NCBI RefSeq assembly: GCF_019649055.1
Contig: NW_026570436.1
Span: 62,001-126,000, forward strand
From: Paramacrobiotus metropolitanus
Taxonomy: Eukaryota > Tardigrada > Eutardigrada > Parachela > Macrobiotidae
Direction: 5' to 3'
DNA: 64,000 nt
Notes under the pieces: generated by a model
Databases searched by the model: none
Told to the model about the DNA's origin: nothing
The model's input: the letters and a program-made list of their open reading frames with translations, nothing else
In this document: in pieces, positions 34,550-46,545 of the stretch
How the letters are laid out: each line of letters opens with the position of its first letter
How positions within the stretch are numbered: position 1 is the stretch's first letter
Made by a program: the position numbers and the translations under genes

Positions 34550-35287
34550 CCAGGGTAGCGTCACCGGCCCCCCTCTCAGAAAAATCTAATTTTTTGCAGG
34601 ATTGCGGAGTAATACTAGGGTATGGTTAAAAAAATAGTTTCATCTGCCATGGTCAGTAGGGCGTGGCCAAACAGAATTTAGAAGTTAAAAATTTGCTATG
34701 TTATAATCTATGGCCAATGCATTGCTTCGTACTTCAAGCACATCTACGATTTAATACAAACCACTTCATGTGGTATCGTACGAGGCTCATGTACGCTGAG
34801 CGTTCTCAGCTTCCTGTTTCTGAAACGGGCTAGTAGATGACAGTGAATTATTTTTAATTTTTGAGATGATCTGTAGGTCCTCGTTTCCTCGGTTTTCGTG
34901 CTAGCAGTATTTGATAAAGACTGATAGCGCGAATCGAAATGGAAGTATTTACACCTGCTAATCTAGCTGGTACAAATATTGTTAATTACCACCTACAGGC
35001 CCGCTTCAGAAACAAAAACGGTTAACGGAGAATATTGGACACCCATAGACCTCGTACGATAGCGCAGTCAAGTGGTTCGTATTAAATCGTAAATGTGCTT
35101 AAAGTACGAAGCAATACATTGGCCATAGGCTATAACATAGCAAATATTTAACTTTTAAATTCTGTTTGGCCACGCCCTACTGGCCATGGCAGATGAAACT
35201 ATTTTTTTAGGTATACCCTAACGTTACTCTGTCATCCTGCAAAAAAATTAGATTTTTCTGAGAGGGGGGCCGGTGACGCTGCCCTGG
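34550..35287. mobile_element. Fold-back PIF/Harbinger-type element (738 bp)
   Basis: Both ends start CCAGGG(T/C)AGCGTCACCG and the inverted arms remain alignable for about 240-250 bp each (34550 to about 34800 against about 35035-35287), leaving a loop of roughly 230 bp. A 3-bp TTA duplication flanks it (34547-34549, 35288-35290), the target preference of PIF/Harbinger transposons. No ORF of note inside, so it is non-autonomous. Confidence 0.8.
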
Positions 35288-35626
35288 TTAGAAGAACAAG
35301 CTACGCCTGCACACCAGTACAATATACTTACCAACAGTACTCCAACCTGGTAAGTAATTACGCACGAAGCGATGCAAAAAAATATAGATCATGCTACTGC
35401 AAGTTGCAAGTGTGATGATGTCGGTTATTAATTAGCTTCTGTGACTGGTAACAACATGCATCGCTCTGAGGCACGAGTGGAGGCGCGCCGGAGCCAATCA
35501 TACGTCTTAAACACCAAAGGTCATGCTGAAAACCCAGAAAATTATCCGTACATGCGCGCACTGCAACAGAAAATTCAGACTAACGGATGTCTGTGTTATC
35601 CTGCCATGTTTGTAAATAGAACAATA

Positions 35627-35940
35627 CTTACGGATTTCAGTCCGCTAGGCACTGTTCTGAAATCCAGTGGGTAGTCTTTAGGTCCTGTGTCATCCAGTTC
35701 ATATTCCTAATTATTCGTCCATGCAACAGTCACAAACCGGAACAGAGTGATTTACTATCGACCAAATAGACGAATTCGAGCAACGCTGATCTACGTACAA
35801 ATAATATAGCTGATAACAGAACTGAAGATGCGATCGAGATTCCCAATTAACGTTGCTTTCAGATTATAGGCACCCTGCGGCTGTGTTCACAACAAGCATC
35901 AGCAGTCCATCAATGCGGCGATTCCAGAATATCACAAAAA
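35627..35940 (+). repeat. Repeat block R2, copy 1
   Basis: Aligned by eye to 41632-41915: the first 60 bp (35627-35686 against 41632-41691) match at 49 positions, and GCGATTCCAGAATATC (35918 on) recurs near the other end. Same orientation as copy 2. Confidence 0.65.
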
Positions 35941-36487
35941 GTTCGAAAAAATTAAAATGCATATGCATGGCAGTCCCTTAGCGTGTACTGTACCCTTACC
36001 CTGCACTTGATGGAAATTTGTACGCTATGAGCGACACGGTGCTGTATAGCCGGATAAACATTCAACCAGTTCACGTTTAAACGCGCACTAGCAGCAAGCC
36101 GCGTATGTGAATGGTGAATGGGCTCGTACAAGTGCGTGTGGCTGCACTGTACAAATTTCCTTCAAGTGCAGGGTTAGGGTACAGTACTTTGTAGTTCTTG
36201 AATCTTGCGTATTATATGGTGACACAACCCCCAACCTGGTTTGGTTCGACTGACTTCGACACGGTTCGGGCTCAGCCTGGCTGTTACGAGCTCCGCTACA
36301 AATCCTCACAGCGCTATAATACGCAGTCAATGTAGTCATGACAACCGTATCATTAAATTTAATAATTACTAGTATTAATAAATGCAGTAGACGCATAGAA
36401 GTACAGTACTGCAATGATGTGTTTAAAATTTTAGATACATACAGTATTAAATAGTACTATTTACTAGTACTACGAGTAGTATGCAAA

Positions 36488-36548
36488 TTCTAGAATAAGT
36501 ACAGCAAGCACGTACACGTTCTAGAGTAAGTACAGCAAGCACGTACAC
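36488..36548 (+). repeat. 31-bp tandem repeat, two copies
   Basis: TTCTAGA(A/G)TAAGTACAG followed by CAAGCACGTACAC occurs at 36488-36517 and 36519-36548 with one mismatch. Lies just before R1 copy 2. Confidence 0.7.
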
Positions 36549-36588
36549 TCAATACAGCAAACATAAGGTGCCAAACTTAAACGGATGC

Positions 36589-36936
36589 AAAGGTCAAGTT
36601 TGCGCTTGCATAAATAAACAACAACAGGACTCACAAGTCACAGTCTAATAATCCCCCACACATGGATAACGTACTCTCTATAGCGCTTTACTTTTCTTAC
36701 GAAATACCTCGACTGTGAAACGTCAGTATTGTAAATGAACGTGGTTTGTGAAGAAAATAATATTTTAACAACAAGGAGGTTCGCCGTATCGGAAGTTAAT
36801 TTGGGAAGTTTTATGCATTAGTGGTCCAGAAGTTCCGCAGAAGTTTCACAAGAGAAATTCCGCAAAAAGTATGCAAAGGAGCGTCGCAGTAGCGGCAGCT
36901 CAAATGCTACTTGATACGGAAGCTCGCCTTGGCACA
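36589..36936 (+). repeat. Repeat block R1, copy 2
   Basis: See R1 copy 1 (30794-31235). The two conserved stretches keep their order but are closer together here (about 260 against 355 bp). Confidence 0.65.
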
Positions 36937-39345
36937 AGTGCACAACTATAAAACAGACTGACGTTATCTAAAACGTTATTAACATTCACTTTAATGCTTC
37001 GTTGTACCTCTTATTCAAACCGCTGTAATGAAGAACAAACCAAAAGCGTAAGAATTGCCACTGCTGACGAAACAAATGGCAGACAAAAGAAATCGGCATT
37101 ATTTTATTGCTGTACTGATTGTACTCTAATAGACGGTAATTGGCGCCGCAATCCGAGGAATAAATAGATGACCAGCGTACTCATAAACCTACAGCCACAC
37201 ACGGGCTCACAAAATCCGCGTATGAATATAATTATGTGCAAATTTCGAAGGAGATATAGCTATGAGGTACAAAATCCTAGTATGCTGTAAGAATAAACAG
37301 TAGCGCTGTTCCTTATACATTACTGTGTGAACACATACATCTGTACAAGTAGTAAGTACTAGCCAACCAGGCGCTATCATGAAACAATGCATTGCTAGGG
37401 TATTCATCCTAACCCACATTCCCATTAGGGATATAAATGTAGAAAGTTCTGCTGTTTTGTAGAAATATACGGCTATTTTGTGGACGGGGTACCATGATAT
37501 AATTACAGTATAGTAAATCCATATCTGCACGTTGCAATCCTTTTGCAAATGGTGTGCGGACAGCAGACATACATATTTAAGAGTATATTATTATTCCCTG
37601 GCACCGCAATATGCCTGAGGATAATTAAAGAATACTTCCGGAATCCAAACAATGTTTTTCGAGCAGTAACAGAAAAGATTTACTTCGATTTGGCACAATT
37701 TTGCAAAACGCCAGTGTTTGCAAATTGAAAGTGATTACTATAAGAGGAAGGGACGTCCGTATTATTTATAAATACCCTCCAAATTTCCTATCGCGTGACA
37801 GATGTCTTGCCTTTGGACTTACAATTACGGAATATGAGCGAAGCTTCAAGAAAACGTTAAAGTTTCCTAAAAGATAGCAACGGTCCTTGAAACAGCTGAT
37901 ACAAGAAATTGACCACCAGAATCCCTACAATGAAAATGCTGAATTATGTGAGTCGAAAACGAATATGACCAAATGTATACGTAACACTGCATTTATGTAA
38001 CGGGAGCGCTCAGTATTGAACTAATTGCATAACATTCCAGCAGCCTTCAATCATAGTGCTTGGGTGAACAAAATAAGCCGGATACGACAACATATTTTGC
38101 AGACTACCCATCAACAGACGAAACTCTGGAGCAGCAAATTTATGAACCATAATCAGCACACAGATAGCATGACCTTTTACATATAGTGTATTTATCTTTA
38201 CATGTTTACATATTTACCTTTTACATATTTACATGACTACATATTTATCTTTCATTAGTGCCGGAGCTAGTGCCGGAGCTTCAGTTACAGTTTCGCCCTA
38301 GTTAATGCTATTTAACGCTGCAGGCGTTAAATACCGTTAACGCAGGGCAAGTTATCTTCCCTGGCAACGTTGCGTCATTCCGTGATGACGCTGACTAATC
38401 AATGTGAACATATTCAGCCACCACATTGGCGGCCACCACACAACCAAAAATTCCCAGCAGTTTTTGTCGACGAAATAACCGGCAAAGGTTACGAAAACCG
38501 GGCACTGCTCAATATCACTGTCCACGAAAATCTGGCGCATAAATTGACCTAAGGAAAGACACCGCCGATAACCAGTGCGCAATCGCTATAGCCCTCAAAT
38601 TCCACGACTACACTGCTACCCCAGCCAGGCCCTACCCAGTAAGTCGAAATCGGTTGAAACCAGGAAGTTTCGTACACTTACAAGACATACGTTAGTCCCT
38701 GAAGTCCCTTCCACCCGACGAGCGAGAATATGCATTCGATGCGGTGTATGTCGATTTCGACAATAACGGAGCGGTGGCTTTTCTTCAAATCACGGCTGCA
38801 GGCAGGAACAGTCCTTGTGATGCGGAGCATCTGAAAACTTTTATTGTCCGCAACGAACTGCTGTGTGTAAACCAACAAGCAATTATATTTATGGACAGCA
38901 GCACATGTGTACCATTTCCGAATTTTTTGTGAGTCTTTAGACAGCGTTTTACAGGCATTTGCAAGCCACGTCCTAGACCAAACCGTCCAAGAGTAAGAAG
39001 AATTAATTGCTCTTCTGTTAAAACACCAGGTTGGCTGACGTGCCGACCTTGGCAAATCACATTATCAGCCAGGAAAAGTGAGCGGAATATCAGCGCAAAA
39101 GAATAAAAAATCCCCTGCCCTGATAATCAGAAGCCACATTTGCTGAACAGACAAATGAAAAATTAACTGATCGAAAAACATTATATTCGCATTTCACGTT
39201 TCAACGTTTCGACTTCGAAAAACTGAAAGCAGGTATTAAAACAATGGAGGAAATGGAAGAGTAACAGCACTATGGTACTCAAGGTATCGCAGCCAACAAC
39301 GAAGACTCAATGCAACAGACAATGCGTATCATGCAAATGGTAGTA

Positions 39346-39415
39346 TCGTAATAACTTCGCGCAACTTCGTTCGTTGTATAATAATACAACGAAGGAATTT
39401 ACGAAGTTATTACGA
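39346..39415. repeat. 70-bp hairpin with loxP-like arms
   Basis: Perfect 14-bp inverted arms TCGTAATAACTTCG (39346-39359) and CGAAGTTATTACGA (39402-39415), with a second nested inverted pair TTCGTTGTAT / ATACAACGAA around the centre. The 9-bp ATAACTTCG arms equal the outer part of loxP arms, but the spacer and inner arm differ. Probably a chance likeness in a natural fold-back. Confidence 0.6.
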
Positions 39416-41118
39416 CAAGGCAGCGGCTATATAAGTATAACATAAAACTACGGTTGTACATGAATTGTGCACTACAAAAGAATAAAGCTAACGCTGTGTA
39501 CACACCTAACGACTCAATCGTTTTTGGGGGTAATTTTCCTAAACGACTTCGAAATAAAAATTCAGTGAGAGTAAAGTTTCTGACGATTTCAGGCTAGCGC
39601 GAAATGCTAAAATGTTCACTGGTATTTTTTCCTTGAAGTGTTTAACGGATGAAAATCCGAACAAAAGCAGATTTCGGCTATCGATTTCCGGGATTTCTGT
39701 GGTTCACCTGGCAGCGACTAAAGGGCCTGTTGGATGGCTTGGAATCTGGAGACGTTGCGCCGTCTAAATGGGTGCTCAGTCTGTGGCATACTTTGATTGG
39801 CGAATTCAGTCCTGATCCGTCGGAATGGCCGGATTTCCGTCTCTGGAAGCTGGGACGGTCGGTATCTGATGGACGTATGCGAACTGATTGACCTAAGTAT
39901 AACCAACATTCCGGAAGCTGACGAAACCCATGAGGATTACCACCTACCATTGTGGAAGGACGACGACGCACTAAACCGTGCCGCCCAAAAGCGTAAAATG
40001 AAACAGGTGGAGAAAGTGGGAGGCTGTTCGTGTGGGTATGGTTACCGCATCCCCAGCGGTGAAAGTGCACCCTGTCACCATCTACAAATTCGTGACTAGT
40101 ATATTAGTATCGAAGGGCAGGGATTTGACGAAAGAATGCTGGTGATACCGCTCACCTATAAAACACACAGATGTGCTCGGATGATGACCGATCATGCAGG
40201 AAGAAAATGCCGCCCATTTACGACTTAGCCAGTGGGTTTTTGAATGTTTGCTTGAAATGGACCCAAACATGTCGCCGGCGTCACCACCCCCTGCGTTACT
40301 CCTCACGGTCGCTGCTGATGAATACGGTCGGTTGGAATGTTTCCAACTGCCCGACAGCTTGGAGGAAATCATGGCCGCCCTCCCTGAGAGGAGCGATCAG
40401 TTTCGCACGGATTACTAAAAAGTTCTCGATGGGTCTTACTTGTCAGTGGTTGTCACTTGCGAAGAAACAACTTTACTGGAGCATGTTCACGCTCTGTTTC
40501 TTCTGCTCTAAAACTGAACTGTACACAACTTAAGTTGCCGTACTTTCAGTAATTATTAATTGTATCGACAGCAAGAACCTTTCAGTTTTTCTACTGCCTT
40601 TAACTACGAGTAAGAGTTTCCTGCCTGCATCCAGTATCGATGTCGTATCTGACACAAACTGCACTCGGAAATTGTCATGGACGGCGGTGGCGTTTAGAAC
40701 TATGGGCAATGCTGCAGGGTGGTATGATGTGTATCCGCTTAGATCCTCATCTGAATCCAAAGATGATGAAGGGCAGCACGATCCCGGAACATTCGGGTAC
40801 CGAATTGAACAAACCACAAGTGCCTTTGCGGGCGACTGGACGCGAACTTCTGCGCACAACCAGCCACTAAAGCGCAGTTAGGCTTTAGTACATTCGCACT
40901 TGCGATAGGTTTCTTAGACACCCCGAAACCCCCGTTTACTACAGGCACCACTTTTCCGCCACTTGTTAATTAAAATTAAAGACACCCTTATCTTTGTAAC
41001 TGATTTCTTTTGTGCACCCGGTACTTTATAAGCCTCCATTTGGAGCTTTAGCATACGGTACAGTTGTAGTATCAGAACCGATACACGGCAACTATGATCG
41101 CTATCGCTGCATATACTG

Positions 41119-41364
41119 TTGCAGCTGGCCATGTTATACGGAGGCGAGGTCACCTACTTCGACCTTATGTTTCATGTTGTGCAACTTCAGAATGCTGGAT
41201 CGAATCATTACGGCCCGCTAATTTGTGCTTTCCTGGCCGAAATCATCGCTGGCGTGGCCCCAGAAGGTACTGCTACTGAAAAAGGCGAAGCGCACCGGAA
41301 ATGGTTAGCAGAGGCGCTGGATAAAGAAGAGGTCACCCGGTGTCCGAAAAGAACCGGCAGATAA
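41119..41364 (+). pseudogene. Ulp1/C48-like fragment 2 (catalytic Cys position altered)
   Basis: HVVQLQNAGSNHYGPLICAF followed by LAEIIAGVAPE has the layout of the Ulp1 cysteine block (Gln, loop, x-Cys-Gly, hydrophobic helix), and HRKWLAEALD near the end resembles the family's C-terminal helix. The expected Cys is Tyr here and the upstream part is frame-broken. It lies about 270 bp before R2 copy 2. Weak, remnant-level evidence. Confidence 0.35.
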
Positions 41365-41631
41365 CCGGCAAACAAAATTACGATTGTGGAACAAAACATT
41401 AAAATTACTGTCGACGATGCCATCTTCATTAGATCTAAGTTTGCAAATTAGCCTCACTTTCCGATAGCCTGATTGTGTCTGTATGCGAGTGCAACATTAA
41501 AAAAGGGTACCTATAGAAATAGTAAAATGCATACATACAAAGGACGTTAACAGGGTGTTTCCTTTCTAGTAGAAAATGATGTCTATAAAACACGGGTTGC
41601 GACCACGAAAAGGGTGCTTACATATAATTTA

Positions 41632-41915
41632 CTTACAGATTTCGGTCGGTTAGGCATAATTCTGGAGTCCAGTGGGTAGTCTTCAGATCCTTTATTCTCC
41701 TGTTCTTATTTCCAGTAGTTCATTTAATACGGTTCAAACAGCAGTCGTAACACCAAGAATGTCATTATACGGACGAACGACCAGTACAGTCAACACTTAC
41801 TGTACGCAAGGGATGCGGCGAGGTTCCCGCGGCCGGGGCGCATGTAATAGGCTATGAATTTAAGGCAGTCAATATTAGGTCCATCAATCCAGCGATTCCA
41901 GAATATCCCAAAAAC
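41632..41915 (+). repeat. Repeat block R2, copy 2
   Basis: See R2 copy 1 (35627-35940). Similarity probably extends to about 42.06 kb, where both copies are followed by CATGACAACCGTAT. Confidence 0.65.
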
Positions 41916-43241
41916 GCCTGACGCAAGCCCCTGCAAACGCTGTTGTTGTTGTTGCATAAACATACAGCGTTGTCCTTTCCTTTAGTCCTGCAGACGCTGC
42001 TGTACAGAGTACGCATTTAAGCAGTACGTTGTCCATGTAACCATGACAACCGTATGGTTTTATTGTATTCATGTAACACAATGTCATTAAACATACGAGT
42101 ATGTCATTAAACATCCTGTAACACAATGTCATTAAATAAACTCGTACCACATTTAGCTGCGACTTTAATAAGTAGTACATTCATGTACTGTACTCAATAA
42201 ATACGATAAGTACAGCTGTACAAGTACAAGTACAATATTGTACGTGTTGGCCCATTTTTTTGCGGAACTGTTTTCTTAAAGTTTGTAAAGTTTAAGTTTT
42301 GTTTTTTTAAGTAGGTATTATTGTAGTGTGGGTAGTGCATTAACACAGTACATTAAAGCAATTAACTTTGTAAACTAACTACGTGAAGAAACTTAACTCT
42401 GTGTATGGCGGAAGTTGTGCGTTCCGTATGGCGTCGTATGCATATAATATTATGGCAATATACATAATGAGACAATACTATTGTTATATTATTGTCACAA
42501 GTTTTCGTCGCTGTTAAGTACTCGTAAAAAAGTTTCTCTTTTTGTCTACTTTGGCACGTTACTTATTATTTTGTCACGGTGACAGAAGGTTTAGCTACTT
42601 CATCAAAAGAATGCGGTTATTTATGCAACATTTTAATTCCTATCTTACAAATAAGTACAGTGCCACGGCATACCGCAACAAAATGCTACCAAAATTTAGG
42701 ATACCAAACAAATTGCTAATGAACAGACAGAGCCAATCGGAGCTTCTTTAAAGTAATAAACATTGTTTCCGCGAAGGCTTCCAATCACACTTAACCATGT
42801 CGACTGATTATTACGGCGACGTAGCGAATAAGTAACATTTCAACCAACTAAACAACCGGTAATTAAAACTGTAACAAAATAATAACAGCAGAATTATCCC
42901 ACCAACTCCACATTTCTAAAGGTCAACAGGGTCGTAAACCGTATAGAAGCAGTTCAAGCAGAGAAACCAGACAAGCAGCAGGGATAAGCACACATGTACA
43001 GTAAAAATATACGAGAAAGACGACGACACACCGAACAAATAACAAAATACACATATTTTGTGGAAAAATACTTGAATCCAGTTTTGCATAACTTCATGGC
43101 GCGCACACACACCGTCCGCAGCATTCGTACAATTTTACCACAGATATCAGATTCCCGTTTCCTCACTTTACAGCTTTTTTGAATATAAATGTATTTGGCC
43201 CACGTGCAGACTCCACTTTTCAGTGTTTTCTAACAAGTATC

Positions 43242-46200
43242 TCATAGACTGTGTCGGTAGAGGACACCAGCGCACACGCTTAAGAGGCCGATAAGGAGGG
43301 CGGTGAAGCGGGTGGGTGTGAAGCGGGCTGAGCCGTTGCAGTAGTTACTGTCGCAACTGCAGCTCTGTTGTAGACCGTTCCATACGCATCCGTCACTGGT
43401 GGCTCCGTACGAGGGTCCCTGCATCTGCATTCCACTACCGCAGCCTCGTGTGATGATAGCTACAAGAAAACTTGAAATTATTCCTTTGCAAAATGTTTAA
43501 TAAACCTAATTCGCCGCACCAGTAATGCTAACTGCAACGAAACCAGGTTAGTTATATAATATATCCATTAAAATTAAATTTTGGTTTACATCGTATCATT
43601 TTCAGTTAGGCGTTGACTTTAATATTCAGGGAACTAAATCAACGTGAGTGCAAATAAATTTATTGTCGCCACTTTTCGATGGACGTCTTTCATATGCAGC
43701 CGGTATATGAACATTGGTTTCCCGCCAAAACGTCTTTGTCGTGAAACCAGGGTTAATGATACGAGTATTAATTGATTACTGAGTCACTGATGCTTACCAT
43801 AAAATAAAGCTTACGGTTCGTTTTCGAGTTTCTTCTAAGCCCATATAAATTTCATCCGAAAACCTCGTACGAAACTAGGCATGCATATGGTTAATTGTCA
43901 AGCTGTTGCATTGACAGAAGTTTTTAAAATTAGCTGCATCTTGGGTCAATTTAACCAGATTAAATAAAACTGAAATTATCTGCAGATTTATAACGTTTTA
44001 TAGCGTAGTTTGCCAATTGGCACTTAATTTGATAATATTATTGTAACATTGTTTGAAGTGCCGATTAAAATTACACACTCATTAGAGCGGTGGCACTACA
44101 GATTACAGCACTACTTGACAGTGGGGAGAAAAACGCCAACCTCATGTCCACTGCACACATCCTGACAAGCTAATTGTTGGTTGTTTGTATTGACATTATA
44201 GACTTTACTGATTAGTTTTCCCTGACATCAGCACTGCTGGACTCAGCACGATTTGCCGCACTTGTCCCCATACAGGTATTCACAGATGTCGATTCAGACG
44301 GTTTGACAACGCCACTTCAACGGCAAAAGCATCTCAACATCGGCGGATTATCCACCTGCATAATAATTTCCCTCACATGCAAATTCTTCTCGTCGAACAA
44401 TTTTTCAACAACATATCACGCGTTTAACTCCCCCTGTTTATCGATGCATATTTGGATACGCTGTGCAGTGCGCAAGTTAAAGTCGCAGGCTGTACGAGTA
44501 CGGCGATTATGATTCGTCCATACAAAAAACCGGTTTAGCCGGGTTGTGGAAATTGGTAAGACGCTTAAGCCGGGAGAAAACCGGTTCTCTGCCGCGAACG
44601 GTATATTTCCCACGTGCTTCGACTGGCGAGAAGCGCAGCAACACTAATTTGTCGGAATATGGTCAGTGTACTTACATGTTCGGCTGGGTTCTTTGTAGCG
44701 GTCATCGCGCGGGGAAAATAGACCGCAATTATACCGGCTTATTACACCGTCGAAAGATGGTATCGCGTGTCAAAATATCCTGACGATAGGCGAAATTATC
44801 GAAGGTTTAATTAAGCTTTCACGGCAGCTGCCGAATGATTTATGGTGATTAGTTTTTACGGAATTATCTTTAAAGGACGGAAATCACTGCGACCGTTAAA
44901 AAAACCTATCCATAAAGCGGGTTGCTACTTACACGGTTTAACCTATTTTCGGTAAATCAAATAAATATTTTCAAAATTAATAGAGCCCAACTTAAACGCT
45001 CGCAATAAAAAGTGAATCAATAAGGTAGTATACTGTCTCCATTTTAAAGGAGAGTAAAGTACTTTTTCTACTCTAGCAAAGTGCTTTTTTCTAGTAAAGT
45101 ACGTTTTGTTAGATCTGTTTCTAACAAATAATCTTGGCTTTACATAAATCAGTAATCGCACGTTTTGCAAGAAAATAGTACGAGTATATAAAAAATAAAC
45201 TAAAAACATAAACACATGCCAAAAAAGCATATGAAGTGGAGGTACCAAACAATATCACCGGTTGCGCATGAGTGCTACATTAAAACTGCAACCGTTATGC
45301 AAAGCCGGCATTATATAACGTTGAAAGAATTCAATTTATTGCATGTTTGTTATTAAATTTTAGCTACATACCGGGACCACCGGCCGGATTAACCCTGGTC
45401 AGCTTAAAGCAGCGGTTCATGTCGCCATAACCGAATTGCTGCTGCGGGAATTGGCCCCCTTGTCCGAATTGTCCGGCCTGGCCGCCCTGACCGAATTGTC
45501 CTCCTTGCTGTCCGAACTGACCAAAACCACCGCTGCCGTATGTTGAGCAATCTTGATAACTCATACTCCCGGTCTGGTAGCCATCCGCACAGCTCGGATT
45601 CTGCTGTGAATCGCACACGTAGCATTTGCGTGACAGAACTGCAAAAATACGACACCGTCCATTTTATGGCCAATAAAAAAAATTCAACATGCGAATACGA
45701 ATAATATTCTCCATAGATGATTGTATTTCAATAACAACAAGTCTAAAATTAAGAACATATGTGAATAGAAAAATCAAGTACGGGATGTATCGCGTGTACG
45801 TTTTCGTATTATTATAATAGGACATTAACCGGCGCTTCAAAAATAAAGTTTGGGATTTTGAAGAGCGTCCTCTCATTTGGCATACATTTGGTTTATTATT
45901 GATCTACCAGCGACGTTAATGACCCAGATACATCACCGGTGAATCTCTTGATAACAAATCGATAATCAATAACAGATCCCCTCGAAAAGGTTAACGAACT
46001 GTTTCGCCATAATAAGCAGTGCGGACATTCGTTATATCCGCATATTTATGTGAATAAGCATTCTCCAATTTTCCAGCATTGTTGCAATAAAGCGATAAAG
46101 TTTTTGCTGTATGTGTGTTATGAAAAGGAAAAGAATTTTTCGCAGCCAGACTAGTAGAGCAAGAAGCGCTTCTCAACGTTTCATTGAACCTTATAACAGT

Positions 46201-46545
46201 AACGAATACAGCGACGAGTCGATGACAAGCCGGTTTTTAACAACTGTCGCCGTTCGAGCGCTTATTATGCTAACCTTGATTGTGTTTTCGTCTGCTCAAA
46301 ACGGAAAACCTAGTTTAAAAAGTTTTGTTATATGAGATTCAATCTCTGCTCAATCCTAACGAAATTTTTTCGAAAGAAAAAATATATAAATTTGAAAAGT
46401 TTTTGGAAAAACACTAACTGTTTTCTGAATTATTTAGTTTTTAAATAATATATTTTGAATGATTTGGATGTAACAATTTTTTGTTTTTACCTGAAGGAAC
46501 AGCGGCAAAAAGAACAGCGAGGCACAAATATCCAAATCGCTCCAT
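43242..46545 (-). CDS. Secreted GPI-anchored Ly6/three-finger protein with Gly-Gln-Phe repeat insert
   Basis: Cell-surface protein of the Ly6/uPAR type; ligand unknown. Three exons join in frame, 46545-46491, 45638-45372 and 43459-43242, giving 179 residues. Residues 1-18 (MERFGYLCLAVLFAAVPS) form a signal peptide. The mature part opens KCYVCDSQQNPSC, then SYQDC, and later RCFKLTR, TRGCGSG, GCVWNG and the closing CSCDSNYCN, the Cys pattern of Ly6/Quiver-type domains. The tail FTALLIGLLSVCAGVLYRHS is hydrophobic, as for a GPI signal. Unusually, a low-complexity insert of GQFGQ/GGQ repeats (nt about 45440-45535) sits between the second and third Cys clusters. The second intron is 1.9 kb. Member identity within the family is not resolved. 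Confidence 0.82.

Larger units (their letters stand above)
30363..43241. other. Gene-poor, repeat-rich region (12.9 kb)
   Basis: No intact host gene is supported on either strand. It holds two copies each of repeat blocks R1 and R2, two Ulp1-like fragments, a Harbinger-type fold-back element, a 31-bp tandem pair and hairpins, listed separately. Short plus-strand ORFs at 32297-32500, 39649-39891, 39797-40099 and 40194-40418 have protein-like composition but are broken by stops between them and match nothing I recognise; they look like decayed coding exons of the same repeats. A three-fold TGTCATTAAA-type short tandem lies at about 42074-42140. Confidence 0.6.

Noticed and set aside
39346-39415. 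A true loxP site or cloning-vector contamination
   Set aside because: Only 9 of 13 arm bases match and the 8-bp spacer does not; flanking DNA is ordinary AT-rich genomic sequence.
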